Counted from the first letter of the stretch, positions 12,845 to 22,710 are shown. The stretch is DNA of 64,000 nucleotides from Phenylobacterium sp. (GCF_013911965.1 NZ_JACESE010000002.1:248001-312000); one strand, 5' to 3'. Notes: generated by a model not told the origin, from the letters alone. Program-made: numbers and translations.

Positions 12845-13038
12845 GAAGCCGTGCGGCGCGCGTCCAATCGCGGGAAAGGCCCAGGTCGCGGCCCGCAGAG
12901 GCCAGGCCCGCCGCCGCGTCGATCAGTTGGGAGGATGCTTGTGGTCCATGGCGTCGATCTTCCTGCGCGCGAAGCTGAGCCGCAACCCAAAATTAAGCAC
13001 GAATTGCGAGACTTGCCGGTGTCGGGTCAGGAATCACC

Positions 13039-13350
13039 GTGCTCCAGCTTCGCCCCTATCTGTCGACGGCCGCGCTCGGTCTGCTGATCGTCTACTTCGC
13101 CTATCACGCCCTCACGGGCGAGCAGGGCCTGCTGACTTCCGAGCAGCGGGACCAGACCCTGGCCGTGAAATCGGCGGAACTGGAGCGGCTGGTCGCCGAG
13201 CGGCGCGACCTTGAGGTGCGCGCCAAACTTCTGCGCGACAGCTCACTTTCGGCTGATCTTCTCGAAGAGCGGGCCCGGTCCCTCCTAGGCTATAGCGATC
13301 CCAGGGACTATGTGATCCGTATCCAGCACGACGACTCGTCGGGCGGCTGA
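13039..13350 (+). CDS. ftsB: Septum formation initiator, FtsB/DivIC family
   Basis: Bitopic division protein that links FtsQ and FtsL. The 103-residue protein (GTG start) has one N-terminal membrane helix (about 8-24), followed by a coiled coil (about 38-75, heptad-like SAELERLVAERRDLE) and the conserved LLEERARSLLGYSDPRDYVI end typical of the family. It sits between the MFS gene and the pyruvate dehydrogenase operon, after eno; I recall eno-ftsB-pdhA order in other alphaproteobacteria. A GAATC (GANTC) site lies at 13031-13035 just before the start codon. Confidence 0.9.
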   Translation: MLQLRPYLSTAALGLLIVYFAYHALTGEQGLLTSEQRDQTLAVKSAELERLVAERRDLEVRAKLLRDSSLSADLLEERARSLLGYSDPRDYVIRIQHDDSSGG

Positions 13351-13406
13351 ACCGCGCCGCCGTTTTCGGGTTCGTGTCGGACGGAGAAACGACCCGGGAG
13401 AGACCT

Positions 13407-14435
13407 ATGGCCCGCGCCAAACAGGCGGCCAAGTCCGGCGACAAGCCGGCGTCGACGGCGGAATCCCTTGGCAAGGACGAACTGCTCGGCTTCTACCGCG
13501 ACATGCTGCTGATCCGCCGGTTCGAAGAACGGGCCGGCCAGCTCTACGGCATGGGCCTGATCGGCGGCTTCTGCCATCTCTACATCGGCCAGGAGGCCAT
13601 AGCCGTCGGGGTCCAGTCGATCCAGGAGAAGGGCGACCAGGTCATCACCGCCTATCGCGACCACGGCCACATGCTGGCCTGCGGCATGGACCCCAAGGAG
13701 GTCATGGCCGAGCTGACCGGCCGGGCCGGCGGTTCGTCCAAGGGCAAGGGCGGGTCGATGCACATGTTCTCGCGCGAGGCGGAGTTCTACGGCGGCCACG
13801 GCATCGTCGGCGCGCCCGCGCCGCTGGGCACGGGCCTGGCTCTGGCCAACCGCTATCGCGACAACGGCAAGGTCACCTTTACCTTCTTCGGCGACGGCGC
13901 GGCCAATCAGGGGCAGGTCTACGAGAGCTTCAACATGGCCGCGCTCTGGAAGCTTCCGGTCGTGTACGTGATCGAGAACAACCAGTACGCCATGGGCACC
14001 TCGCTGGAGCGGTCGTCTTCCGAGACCCACATGTTCAAGCGGGGAACCTCCTTCCGGATTCCGGGCGAAGAGGTTGACGGCATGGATGTTCTGGCCGTGC
14101 GCGACGCTGCGGCGCGCGCCGCCGAACACGCCCGCTCCGGACAGGGCCCCTTCATCCTGGAGATGAAGACCTACCGCTATCGCGGCCACTCCATGAGCGA
14201 TCCGGCCAAGTACCGCACGCGCGAGGAGGTGGACGAGGTCCGCAAGACCCGCGACCCCATCGAGCACCTGCGCGAGCATCTGGAGGCGCAGGGCCTCGCC
14301 GACGAGGCGGCGCTGAAGGCCATCGACGCCGAGGTGAAGCGGATCGTCGCCGATGCGGCCGAATTCGCCCGAACCTCGCCCGAACCCGACCCGTCCGAGC
14401 TCTACACCGAGGTCTATGTGGAGGCCGCCCAGTGA
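13407..14435 (+). CDS. pdhA: Pyruvate dehydrogenase E1 component, alpha subunit
   Basis: Thiamine-diphosphate-dependent decarboxylase subunit of the pyruvate dehydrogenase complex. The ATG at 13407 follows GGGAGAG by 5 nt and gives 342 residues; a GTG 33 nt earlier lacks such a site. The ThDP motif starts at [19 protein letters not shown] and ends at [12 protein letters not shown]. The phosphorylation-loop-like segment [11 protein letters not shown] is present. A short basic Lys/Ala-rich N-terminal arm precedes the fold. The stop overlaps the pdhB GTG start (GTGA). Confidence 0.96.
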   Translation: MARAKQAAKSGDKPASTAESLGKDELLGFYRDMLLIRRFEERAGQLYGMGLIGGFCHLYIGQEAIAVGVQSIQEKGDQVITAYRDHGHMLACGMDPKEVMAELTGRAGGSSKGKGGSMHMFSREAEFYGGHGIVGAPAPLGTGLALANRYRDNGKVTFTFFGDGAANQGQVYESFNMAALWKLPVVYVIENNQYAMGTSLERSSSETHMFKRGTSFRIPGEEVDGMDVLAVRDAAARAAEHARSGQGPFILEMKTYRYRGHSMSDPAKYRTREEVDEVRKTRDPIEHLREHLEAQGLADEAALKAIDAEVKRIVADAAEFARTSPEPDPSELYTEVYVEAAQ

Positions 14436-15841
14436 CCGACATCCTGATGCCGGCCCTGTCTCCGACCATGGAAGAGGGCACGCTCGCCAAGTGGCACGTG
14501 AAGAAGGGCGACACGGTCTCGGCTGGCGACGTGATCGCCGAAATCGAAACCGATAAGGCCACCATGGAGGTCGAGGCGGTCGACGAGGGCACGATCGAGG
14601 AGATCCTCGTGCCGGAGGGCGCCGAGGGCGTGAAGGTCAACGCGCCGATCGCGCGGCTCGCCGGGGGCGGCGCGTCCCGCGCGCCGGCGCCTCCGCCGGC
14701 TGAAGCCCAGGAGCCGCAAGCCTCCAGGGAGCCCTCCGGCGACCCGGAGAAGAAGGGCCCCGCCGAGGCGCAGGGCGACAAGCCGGAAGGCGAGGGGCCG
14801 GCGGCCGTTCGGCCCGGAGAGACGCTTGCGGACCCGGAGATCCCCGCCGACGCCAAGCTGGTGCGGACGACCGTCCGCGACGCGCTGCGCGACGCCATGG
14901 CCGAGGAGATGCGCCGCGACGAGACAGTCTTCCTCATGGGCGAGGAGGTCGCCCAGTATCAGGGCGCCTACAAGGTCAGCCGGGGCCTGCTGGACGAGTT
15001 CGGCGACCGCCGCGTCATCGACACCCCCATCACCGAGTACGGCTTTGCGGGCCTCGGCGTCGGGGCGGCCATGGCCGGCCTGAAGCCGATCGTCGAATTC
15101 ATGACCTGGAACTTCGCCATGCAGGCGATCGACCACATCATCAATTCGGCGGCCAAGACCCACTACATGTCCGGCGGGCAGATCCAGTGCCCCATCGTGT
15201 TCCGCGGCCCGAACGGCGCGGCCGCCCGCGTGGCCGCCCAGCACAGCCAGGACTATTCGGCCTGGTACGCCCACGTACCGGGTCTGAAGGTGATCGCGCC
15301 CTATGACGCCGCCGACGCCAAGGGCCTGCTGAAGGCCGCCATCCGCGACCCCAACCCCGTCGTCTTCCTGGAGCACGAGATGCTCTACGGGCAGGAGTTC
15401 GACGTGCCGGAGGTGGACGACTACGTCCTGCCCATCGGCAAGGCCAAGGTGCGGCGCGCCGGGGACGGCGTCACCATCACGGCCCACTCGCGCATGGTGG
15501 GCCTGGCGCTCAAGGCGGCCGAAGAACTGGCGAGCGAGGGGATCGAGGCCGAGGTGATCGACCTGCGCACTCTGCGCCCGCTGGACCACGCCACGGTCGT
15601 CGAGAGCGTCAAGAAGACCCACCGCCTGGTCACGGTCGAGGAGGGCTGGGGGCCGATGGGCGTGGGGGCCGAGATCATCGCCCGCGTGCTGGAACACGCC
15701 TTCGACTATCTGGACGCGCCCCCCGCGCGGGTTTGCCAGGAGGACGTGCCGCTGCCCTATGCGGCCAATCTCGAGGCGCTGTCGCTGCCTTCGGTCGAAA
15801 AGATCGTCAAGGCGGCCAAGGCGGTCAGCTACACGTCATGA
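14432..15841 (+). CDS. pdhB: Pyruvate dehydrogenase E1 component, beta subunit, with N-terminal lipoyl domain
   Basis: The 469-residue subunit has a lipoyl domain at about 1-78 (lipoylated Lys42 in [11 protein letters not shown]), a Pro/Ala/Glu-rich linker (about 79-140), and the E1-beta fold (about 145-469) with [13 protein letters not shown] and [19 protein letters not shown] lipoyl domain on E1-beta is known in alphaproteobacteria such as Sinorhizobium and Zymomonas. That domain is 73/79 identical to the one on PdhC in this operon. The start is GTG overlapping the pdhA stop, and the end overlaps the GFA-domain gene by 4 nt. Confidence 0.96.
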   Translation: MTDILMPALSPTMEEGTLAKWHVKKGDTVSAGDVIAEIETDKATMEVEAVDEGTIEEILVPEGAEGVKVNAPIARLAGGGASRAPAPPPAEAQEPQASREPSGDPEKKGPAEAQGDKPEGEGPAAVRPGETLADPEIPADAKLVRTTVRDALRDAMAEEMRRDETVFLMGEEVAQYQGAYKVSRGLLDEFGDRRVIDTPITEYGFAGLGVGAAMAGLKPIVEFMTWNFAMQAIDHIINSAAKTHYMSGGQIQCPIVFRGPNGAAARVAAQHSQDYSAWYAHVPGLKVIAPYDAADAKGLLKAAIRDPNPVVFLEHEMLYGQEFDVPEVDDYVLPIGKAKVRRAGDGVTITAHSRMVGLALKAAEELASEGIEAEVIDLRTLRPLDHATVVESVKKTHRLVTVEEGWGPMGVGAEIIARVLEHAFDYLDAPPARVCQEDVPLPYAANLEALSLPSVEKIVKAAKAVSYTS

Positions 15842-16245
15842 GCCGGGACGGCCACATCTGGCGCCCGGGCGGGTGTCACTGCGGGGCCGTTCGTTTCGAG
15901 GCGGCGCTGCCGGCGCGGGTGAAGGCCCAGGCCTGCAACTGCTCGATCTGCGCCATGACCGGCTTCATCTCCGCCATCTTGCCGGAAAGCCGCTTCCGCC
16001 TGATCCAGGGCGCCGACCGCCTGACCACCTACACCTTCAACACCGGCGTGGCGAAACACACCTTCTGCCGCGTCTGCGGGGTGAAGAGCTTCTACCGCCC
16101 CAGGTCCAATCCGGACGGATGGTCCGTCAATCTGCACTGTCTGGATCCCGCCGAGGACCTCGCCATCGAAATCGAGCCGTTCGACGGCCAGAACTGGGAA
16201 GCCCACGCCGCGGGCCTGGCCCACCTCTCCAAGGAATCCGCATGA
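15838..16245 (+). CDS. GFA (CENP-V/GFA) domain zinc protein within the pdh operon
   Basis: The 135-residue protein has the glutathione-dependent formaldehyde-activating enzyme fold signatures: [11 protein letters not shown] near residue 12, CNCSICAM near 36, and [20 protein letters not shown] near 79-98, giving the Cys set that binds two zinc ions in the family. Its ATG overlaps the pdhB stop (ATGA, 15838-15841) and its stop overlaps the pdhC start (ATGA, 16242-16245), so it is translationally coupled on both sides. Many family members have no proven activity, and spontaneous rather than enzymatic glutathione-formaldehyde adduct formation has been argued. The role in this operon is unknown. 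Confidence 0.88.
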   Translation: MSRDGHIWRPGGCHCGAVRFEAALPARVKAQACNCSICAMTGFISAILPESRFRLIQGADRLTTYTFNTGVAKHTFCRVCGVKSFYRPRSNPDGWSVNLHCLDPAEDLAIEIEPFDGQNWEAHAAGLAHLSKESA

Positions 16246-17522
16246 CCGACATCCTGATGCCGGCGCTGTCGCCCACCATGGAGGAGGGCACCCTCGCCAA
16301 ATGGCTGGTCAAGAAGGGCGATACGGTCTCGGCCGGCGACGTGATCGCCGAGATCGAGACCGACAAGGCGACCATGGAGGTCGAGGCGGTCGACGAGGGC
16401 GTCGTGGAGGAGATCCTCGTCCCTGCCGGGACCGAGGGGGTCAAGGTCAACGCGCCGATCGCGCGCCTTTCCGGAGGCTCCGCAGCTCCGGCCGCGGCCC
16501 CGCCGAAGCCCGAACCGGCCGCGGAGACGCCGGCGGCGGCGCAACCGCGCAAGGAGGCCGCCCAGGCCAGGCCCGAACTGGTCCAGCCGGCCCCGCGGGC
16601 CGAGGGCGAGCGGGTCTTCGCCTCCCCCCTGGCGCGCCGGATCGCCGCGCAGAAGGGGCTGGACCTGGCGTCCATCAAGGGCTCCGGACCGCGCGGGCGG
16701 ATCATCGAACGCGACGTGAAGGATGCGAAGCCTGGCGCGCCCAAGGCCGCGCCTTCGGCTGCGGCGGCGCCCGCCGAGCGCCGCGGCGAGAGCCGGCCGG
16801 TCCAGTCGCTGCAGCAGATGGGCATTCCGGAGGGCAGCTACGACCTGATCCCCCTGGACGGCATGCGCAAGACCGTCGCCCGGCGGATGACCGACTCGTT
16901 CCGGGACGTGCCGCACTTCCCGCTGACCATCGATCTGGAGATCGACCGCCTGCTCGAAGCCCGCGTCCGCATCAACAGCATGCTGGAGAAGGACGGGGTG
17001 AAGGTCAGCGTCAACGACATCATCCTGAAGGCCGCCGCCGTCGCCCTGAAGCGGGTGCCGGAGGCCAACGCCTCCTACACGCCAGAGGGCATCGCCCTGC
17101 ACCATCATGCGGACATCGCCATGGCGGTGGCTGTCGAGGGCGGGCTGATCACGCCGATCGTCCGCAAGTGCGAGACCAAAGGCCTGGCTGAAATCGCCCG
17201 GGAAACCAAGGATCTGGCCGAAAGAGCTCGCAATCGGAAGCTGAAGCCCGAGGAGTTCCAGGGCGGCACCTTCAGCGTGTCCAATCTCGGCATGTTCGGC
17301 ATCAAGACCTTCGCCTCGATCATCAACGAACCGCAGGGCGCCATCCTTTCGGTGGGCGTCGGCGAGAAGCGGCCGGTCGTGCGCGGCGATCAGCTGGCCA
17401 TCGCCACGGTCATGTCGGTCACCATGACCTGCGATCACCGAGTGGTGGACGGCGCCACCGGCGCCCGCTGGCTGGAGGCCTTCAGGACCCTGATCGAAGA
17501 ACCCCTGGCGATGATCGCCTAG
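16242..17522 (+). CDS. pdhC: Dihydrolipoyllysine acetyltransferase (PDH E2)
   Basis: Core acetyltransferase of the pyruvate dehydrogenase complex. The 426 residues comprise one lipoyl domain (1-78, Lys42), an Ala/Pro-rich linker, the peripheral-subunit-binding domain (about 124-160, [17 protein letters not shown]), a second linker, and the catalytic domain with [13 protein letters not shown] near the C-terminus. All parts are intact. It overlaps the GFA gene by 4 nt upstream and is followed after 8 nt by lpdA. Confidence 0.96.
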   Translation: MTDILMPALSPTMEEGTLAKWLVKKGDTVSAGDVIAEIETDKATMEVEAVDEGVVEEILVPAGTEGVKVNAPIARLSGGSAAPAAAPPKPEPAAETPAAAQPRKEAAQARPELVQPAPRAEGERVFASPLARRIAAQKGLDLASIKGSGPRGRIIERDVKDAKPGAPKAAPSAAAAPAERRGESRPVQSLQQMGIPEGSYDLIPLDGMRKTVARRMTDSFRDVPHFPLTIDLEIDRLLEARVRINSMLEKDGVKVSVNDIILKAAAVALKRVPEANASYTPEGIALHHHADIAMAVAVEGGLITPIVRKCETKGLAEIARETKDLAERARNRKLKPEEFQGGTFSVSNLGMFGIKTFASIINEPQGAILSVGVGEKRPVVRGDQLAIATVMSVTMTCDHRVVDGATGARWLEAFRTLIEEPLAMIA

Positions 17523-17530
17523 GAGCACTC

Positions 17531-18931
17531 ATGGATTTCGACGTCATCGTCATCGGCGCCGGCCCCGGCGGCTATGTGACCGCCATCCGCGCCGCCCAGC
17601 TGGGCTTCAAGACCGCCATCGTGGAGCGTGAGGCTCTGGGCGGCGTCTGCCTCAACTGGGGCTGCATACCGACCAAGGCGCTGCTGAAGTCCGGCGAGGT
17701 CTACGAGCAGCTGCATCACCTGGGCGACTATGGCCTTGCCGCCGACAAGCCGCGATTCGACTTCGGCAAGGTCATCGAGCGCTCCCGCAAGGTGGCCGCC
17801 CAGCTGAACTCCGGCGTCGGCTTCCTGATGCGCAAGCACAAGATCGAGGTCATCGAGGGCGTGGCGAAGCTGGAGAAGGGCACGCCCGCGCCCAAGGTCA
17901 TCGTCGCGCAGAAGCGCGGCGGGGGTCGGACCATCCAGGCGCGCCATGTCATCCTGGCCACCGGCGCCCGCGCCCGCACGATCCCGGACATCGGCCTGGA
18001 GCCCGACGGCGACCGCGTCTGGTCCTATCGCGAGGCCATGGTCCCGAAGGCGGCGCCCAAGTCGCTGATCGTCATCGGGTCGGGCGCCATCGGGATCGAG
18101 TTCGCCAGCTTCTATCGCGCGCTCGGCGCCGAGGTGATGGTCGTCGAGGCCCTGCCGCGCATCCTGCCCGCCGAGGACGAGGAAGTCTCCACCGCCGCGC
18201 GGAAGGCCTTCGAGCGTCGGGGCCTGAAGTTCCGCATCGGGGCCAGCGTCAAGAAGCTGACCAAGTCCCGGAACGGCGTCTCCGTCGAGATCGAGATCGG
18301 CGCCAGCCGCGAGACCCTGGAAGCCGAGCGCGCCATCGTCGCCGTCGGCATCGTCGGCAATGTCGAGGACCTGGGCCTCGAGGGCCTGGGCGTGAAGATC
18401 GAGAAGACCCACGTGGTCACCGACGCCCACGGCGCGACCGGCGTGCCGGGCCTCTACGCCATCGGCGACGTCGCCGGCCCGCCGTGGCTCGCCCACAAGG
18501 CCAGCCATGAGGGCGTCCACTGCATCGAGCACATCGCCGGCCAGGCGGGCCCGAACCTGACGACGCCGATCCCGGGCTGCACCTATTCGGCGCCGCAGAT
18601 CGCCTCAGTCGGCCTCACGGAAGCCGCCGCCAAGGCGGAAGGTCGGCAGATCAAGGTCGGCCGCTTTCCCTTCCGTGTGAACGGCAAGGCGATCGCCTCG
18701 GGCGAGACCGACGGCTTCGTGAAGACCATCTTCGACGCCGACACCGGCGCTCTGATCGGGGCCCACATGCTCGGCGCGGAGGTGACCGAGATGATCCAGG
18801 GCTTTGCGCTGGCCATCACCCTCGAAGCCACCGAGGCCGAGTTGCACGCCACCGTCTTCCCGCACCCGACGATGAGCGAGGCGATGCACGAATCCGCCCT
18901 CGACGCCTTCGGGCTCGTGCTTCACGCCTGA
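17531..18931 (+). CDS. lpdA: Dihydrolipoyl dehydrogenase (E3)
   Basis: FAD-dependent disulfide oxidoreductase that reoxidises the lipoyl groups. The 466 residues begin with the FAD-binding VIVIGAGPGGYVTAIRAAQ; the redox cysteine pair is in GGVCLNWGCIPTKALL; the NAD-binding site is IVIGSGAIGIEFASF; and the C-terminal dimer interface has the catalytic HPTMSEAMHES. It lies 8 nt after pdhC and ends the operon. The spacer to the convergent ligase gene is 29 nt. Confidence 0.97.
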   Translation: MDFDVIVIGAGPGGYVTAIRAAQLGFKTAIVEREALGGVCLNWGCIPTKALLKSGEVYEQLHHLGDYGLAADKPRFDFGKVIERSRKVAAQLNSGVGFLMRKHKIEVIEGVAKLEKGTPAPKVIVAQKRGGGRTIQARHVILATGARARTIPDIGLEPDGDRVWSYREAMVPKAAPKSLIVIGSGAIGIEFASFYRALGAEVMVVEALPRILPAEDEEVSTAARKAFERRGLKFRIGASVKKLTKSRNGVSVEIEIGASRETLEAERAIVAVGIVGNVEDLGLEGLGVKIEKTHVVTDAHGATGVPGLYAIGDVAGPPWLAHKASHEGVHCIEHIAGQAGPNLTTPIPGCTYSAPQIASVGLTEAAAKAEGRQIKVGRFPFRVNGKAIASGETDGFVKTIFDADTGALIGAHMLGAEVTEMIQGFALAITLEATEAELHATVFPHPTMSEAMHESALDAFGLVLHA

Positions 18932-18960
18932 GCCGGGTCTCTGAAGCGTCACGGCCGCTG

Positions 18961-20517
18961 TCAGGCGGCCCGGCGCAGCTCCGCCTCGGCCATCCGCTGG
19001 ATGGCGACATAGTCCGTCTTGCCGGTGCCAAGAACCGGGATCTCCGGCACGCGGATGATCTTGCGCGGCACGGCCAGTTCGGGCGCGCCCACCGCCTGGG
19101 CGTGGGCCAGCAGGGGCTCGGCCGAGGCGTCGCGGTAGTCGGTGACCAGGATCAGCCGCTCACCCTTGCGCGGATCGGGCATGGCGATGACGGCGTGACG
19201 GCACTCGGGCCAGACGGAGACCGCAATGTCCTCGGCCGCCGTCAGCGACACCATCTCGCCGCCGACCTTGGCGAAGCGCTTCACGCGCCCAAGGATCTTG
19301 ACCCAGTCGTCGTCGGTCAGGCTGACCACGTCGCCCGTGTCGTGCCAGCCGCCGGGCGGGGGCTCGACCTGACCGTTGGCGCCCAGATAGCCCGCCATGA
19401 TGTTGGGACCGCGGACGAAGAGCTGGCCGCCGCCGGGAATGCCCTCGACCGGCTCGAGGCGCGCCTCGATGCCCGGCAGCAGGCCGCCCACGGTGCCGCG
19501 GCGGTTGTCCGTCGGCTTGTTCACGGCGATCACGGGAGAGGCTTCCGTCGCGCCGTAGCCTTCCAGCAGGGGCACCGGACCGAAGCGTTCATGGACGAGG
19601 TTGTGGGTCTCCTCGCGGACCTTCTCGGCGCCGCAGACGACGAACTTGAGACCCGACAGCTCGCCCGGCTCGGCGGCGCGGGCGTACTGGTTCACGAAGG
19701 TGTCCGTCGCCAGCAGGATCGAGGCCCTGGAGTCCTTGATCAGCGGCGGGATCTGCTTGGTGTGCAGGGGCGACGGGTACTGGAACGCCTTCATGCCCGT
19801 CAGGATGGGCAGCAGAACGCCGCCGGTCAGGCCGAAGCAGTGGAAGATGGGCAGCGGGTTGAACATCACCCAATCGGGGTCCAGGTCGATGTGGGCCGCG
19901 ATCTGCCGGACATTGGCGACCAGATTGGCCTGCGACAGCACCACGCCTCGCGGCGCCCCGAAGCTGCCGGAGGTGAAGAGGATGACGCCAGGATCGGAGG
20001 GCTTGCTGGCCGTGCGCATCTGCCTGGGCAGGAAGCCGCCGGCCGCGGCGAAGAGCTTGTCGGCCGCGCCGACCTGCTCGCGCACCTCTTCCAGGTAGAC
20101 GATCTTCGCGATCGGCTCGAGGGCGTCGACCAGGTCGTGCAGCTTGCCCTGCTCGATGAACCGGTGGGAGGTCAGCACCGTCTTCACCCCGGCCAGCTCG
20201 CAGGCCGCCTTCAGGTTCCGGATGCCGGCGGTGAAGTTCAGCATGGTGGGCGTGCGGCCGATGGCGTGCAGGGCGAAGAAGGTCACCACGCCGCCGCCGC
20301 TCGACGGCAGCATGACGCCCACCCGCTCGCCCCTTGTGGTGAAGCCGGCGATCTTCCGCCCGAGCGCGAAGGCCGCGCGGATCAGGTCGGTATAGGTGAG
20401 GGGATTGCGCTCCTGGTCCTCCAGGATCGGCTTCTTCGCGCCGTACTTGGCCCTCGCCGCGATCAGGGCGTCGAAGACCGACACCTGGCTGTCGCGCGGA
20501 TCGAACGAACCGGTCAA
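18961..20517 (-). CDS. Aas-like acyl-ACP/acyl-CoA ligase (AMP-binding)
   Basis: ANL-superfamily adenylating enzyme of 518 residues. Visible motifs are the P-loop-like ILFTSGSFGAPRGV, LLEGYGATEASPV, WHDTGDVV and the C-terminal catalytic Lys in GTGKTDY. The wording of the core and of the N-terminal DALIAARAKYGAKKPILED is closest, from memory, to the ligase half of Aas, the bifunctional lysophospholipid acyltransferase/acyl-ACP synthetase, but no PlsC-like acyltransferase domain is attached. The TTG at 20517 is chosen because GGGAGG lies 9 nt upstream and upstream in-frame sequence is not family-like. It probably shares a transcript with the hydrolase gene 79 nt upstream. Confidence 0.82.
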   Translation of the reverse strand: MTGSFDPRDSQVSVFDALIAARAKYGAKKPILEDQERNPLTYTDLIRAAFALGRKIAGFTTRGERVGVMLPSSGGGVVTFFALHAIGRTPTMLNFTAGIRNLKAACELAGVKTVLTSHRFIEQGKLHDLVDALEPIAKIVYLEEVREQVGAADKLFAAAGGFLPRQMRTASKPSDPGVILFTSGSFGAPRGVVLSQANLVANVRQIAAHIDLDPDWVMFNPLPIFHCFGLTGGVLLPILTGMKAFQYPSPLHTKQIPPLIKDSRASILLATDTFVNQYARAAEPGELSGLKFVVCGAEKVREETHNLVHERFGPVPLLEGYGATEASPVIAVNKPTDNRRGTVGGLLPGIEARLEPVEGIPGGGQLFVRGPNIMAGYLGANGQVEPPPGGWHDTGDVVSLTDDDWVKILGRVKRFAKVGGEMVSLTAAEDIAVSVWPECRHAVIAMPDPRKGERLILVTDYRDASAEPLLAHAQAVGAPELAVPRKIIRVPEIPVLGTGKTDYVAIQRMAEAELRRAA

Positions 20518-20526
20518 AGGCGATGT

Positions 20527-20532
20527 CCTCCC
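20527..20532 (-). promoter_or_regulatory. Ribosome binding site deciding the TTG start of the acyl ligase
   Basis: GGGAGG on the minus strand, 9 nt before the TTG at 20517. No ATG or GTG with comparable spacing exists for this gene. Confidence 0.7.
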
Positions 20533-20596
20533 AAGTCCATGACGCCATTTGTTTTGGCGCGACGGTAGAGGCGAAGCTCGCCGTTGAAAAGATGTG

Positions 20597-21631
20597 TCAC
20601 ATTTCGTGAGGCGCGGGCTCCGCAGGCTTGGCTTCGGCTTCCGCATGCGGTTCGGCGAGGAAGGCCGACAGCCTTTCAAACCAAAGGCTTCGGATCGAAT
20701 CCTGCTCCAGATGCGGCGCGGGGCCCGATGCCGGCAGGCTCGCGATGTCGCAGTCAGGCGCGCCCTCGCAGAACCCCTTCGCCTCCGTCCCCGCCGGTCC
20801 GGCGGACAGGATGAGGACCGGCCCGGCGAAGGCGGCAGGGTCGCTCAGCGCCGCCGTCCGGCCGCGTTCGAAGGCCGCCCGCCAGCCCAGGCTGGGGCCC
20901 GTCAGGCGCAGGTCGGGATTGGCGGTCTCCCACCTGTGGGCGAGCGCGCGGCGGCGCGGATCGGAGCTGGTCGCCGCCCCGTCCTGCGGCTCCGACCGGC
21001 TCCACGGCCGCCAGACGAGGCTGGGAAGCCGGCCGAGGCCGATTCGGCCGAGCGTCGCCTCCCACGGGCGCGCATCGGGCAGGGGGGTCAGGGCCGGCGC
21101 GCTCAGCGCCACGCGGTCGACATCGGCGCCGGCCTGCGCCGCCATCAGGGCGACGACGGCGCCGTCGCCGGCGGCGAGCAGCGCCGTTTCGTCGTCCGAC
21201 GCGGGGCGGATCACCTGTCCGACCATGGCGCGAACCGCCTCGGCGTCGGCCGCAAAGCCGCGGGAATGGCCAAGGTCGTGCGGCTGGAGGAAGCGTCCGG
21301 CGCCGCCCTGGCCCGCGCGTTCCAGGATCCAGACGCGCCAGCCCTGGGCGAGCAGATCGCGGACGGCCTCGAACCAGACCTCCGCGGGCTCCCCATAGGC
21401 CGGCAGGATCAGCACGTCGCCCCTTGCCGCCCGGCCGGCGGGCGCGACGACGCCATAGCGCAGCTGCGGGCCGGCGGGCGGGGCCAGGCGGCCCCAGGCC
21501 CAGCCCTCGGGCGCCTGGAAGGGCTCGGGTAGCGAGGGCGGCGGCCGGCTCTCGTCCAGCGCCTCACGCTCCTCGCCGGGGCTGCAGGCCGTCAGAACGA
21601 GGGCGGCGAGGGCGAGGCAGGTGCGGCGCAT
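20597..21631 (-). CDS. Lipoprotein alpha/beta-hydrolase-like protein lacking the nucleophile serine
   Basis: The 344-residue protein starts MRRTCLALAALVLTAC with a lipobox (LTAC, Cys16), so it should be a membrane-anchored lipoprotein. The rest follows the lysophospholipase/serine-aminopeptidase S33 pattern: VLILPAYGEPAEVW (oxyanion region), RVWILERAGQGGAG, LGHSRGFAADAEAV, and a distal His in PHLEQDSIRSLWFERL. At the nucleophile elbow it reads LLAAGDGAVVAL where LLGHSMGG is expected, so Ser is Gly155. The acid-bearing strand also reads LSAGPAGTE with no Asp at the usual place. It may be non-catalytic. It lies upstream of the acyl ligase on the same strand. Confidence 0.75.
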   Translation of the reverse strand: MRRTCLALAALVLTACSPGEEREALDESRPPPSLPEPFQAPEGWAWGRLAPPAGPQLRYGVVAPAGRAARGDVLILPAYGEPAEVWFEAVRDLLAQGWRVWILERAGQGGAGRFLQPHDLGHSRGFAADAEAVRAMVGQVIRPASDDETALLAAGDGAVVALMAAQAGADVDRVALSAPALTPLPDARPWEATLGRIGLGRLPSLVWRPWSRSEPQDGAATSSDPRRRALAHRWETANPDLRLTGPSLGWRAAFERGRTAALSDPAAFAGPVLILSAGPAGTEAKGFCEGAPDCDIASLPASGPAPHLEQDSIRSLWFERLSAFLAEPHAEAEAKPAEPAPHEM

Positions 21632-21721
21632 GGCGGAAGTTTCAGCCCGTTCGCGGGCGCCTGCGCAAGTGCGCGCAATCGCGGCTTGATCCGGCCGCGC
21701 CTAGGGCCGATCTAAGGCCCT

Positions 21722-22699
21722 ATGACCGTCGTCATCGATCACCTCGCCAAGCCGCGGCCGCGGCACCCTGAAAAGCAGGCCCGGCCCGACACGCCCCTGC
21801 TGCGCAAGCCGGAATGGCTGCGCGTGCGCGCGCCGGGATCTGAGGGCTACGCCCAGACCCGCAACCTGGTGAAGGCCAACGGCCTGGTGACGGTCTGCGA
21901 GGAGGCGGCCTGCCCCAACATCGGGGAGTGCTGGTCGCAGAGCCACGCCACCATGATGATCATGGGCGAGATCTGCACCCGCGCCTGCGCCTTCTGCAAC
22001 GTGACGACGGGCAAGCCCAATCCGCTCGATCCGACCGAGCCGGCGCGCGTCGCCGAGGCGGTCGCCAAGATGGGGCTGAAGCATGTGGTCATCACCTCGG
22101 TCGACCGTGACGACCTCGCCGATGGCGGGGCCGCCCACTTCGCCGCCGTCGTGGGCGCCATCCGCGAGCAGGCGCCCGGCGCGACGGTCGAGATCCTGAC
22201 GCCCGACTTCCTCCGCAAGCCGCTGACGGCGATCGAGACGGTCATCGACGCCCGGCCCGACGTCTTCAACCACAATCTGGAGACCGTGCCGCGGCTCTAT
22301 CTCTCCATTCGTCCGGGCGCGCGCTACTTCCACTCCCTGCGCCTGCTGGAGCGGGTGAAGGAGCGCGATCCGCGCCAGTTCACCAAGTCCGGCCTGATGG
22401 TCGGTCTGGGCGAGACCAAGGAAGAGGTGATGCAGGTGATGGACGACATGCGTTCGGCCGGCGTCGACTTCATCACCATCGGCCAATACCTGCAGCCGAC
22501 CCGCAAGCATGCCGCCATCGACCGCTACGTCACGCCCGAGGAGTTCAAGGCCTATGAGGAGATCGCCCGGGCCAAGGGCTTCCTGATGGTCTCGGCGAGC
22601 CCGCTAACCCGCTCCTCGCACCATGCCGGCGAGGATTTCGCCAAGCTGCAGGCCGCGCGCCACGCGCTCGAAGCCCGGTCGGCCGGACAGAGCGCCTGA
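21722..22699 (+). CDS. lipA: Lipoyl synthase
   Basis: Radical SAM enzyme that inserts two sulfurs into octanoyl groups on E2 and E1-beta lipoyl domains and on GcvH. The 325 residues show the auxiliary cluster cysteines ([12 protein letters not shown]) and the radical [11 protein letters not shown] triad, plus the C-terminal [10 protein letters not shown] that supplies the serine ligand. It is complete. Its position near the pdh operon fits its role, although a reverse-strand pair separates it from lpdA. Confidence 0.97.
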   Translation: MTVVIDHLAKPRPRHPEKQARPDTPLLRKPEWLRVRAPGSEGYAQTRNLVKANGLVTVCEEAACPNIGECWSQSHATMMIMGEICTRACAFCNVTTGKPNPLDPTEPARVAEAVAKMGLKHVVITSVDRDDLADGGAAHFAAVVGAIREQAPGATVEILTPDFLRKPLTAIETVIDARPDVFNHNLETVPRLYLSIRPGARYFHSLRLLERVKERDPRQFTKSGLMVGLGETKEEVMQVMDDMRSAGVDFITIGQYLQPTRKHAAIDRYVTPEEFKAYEEIARAKGFLMVSASPLTRSSHHAGEDFAKLQAARHALEARSAGQSA

Positions 22700-22710
22700 A
22701 GAGCTCGGCC

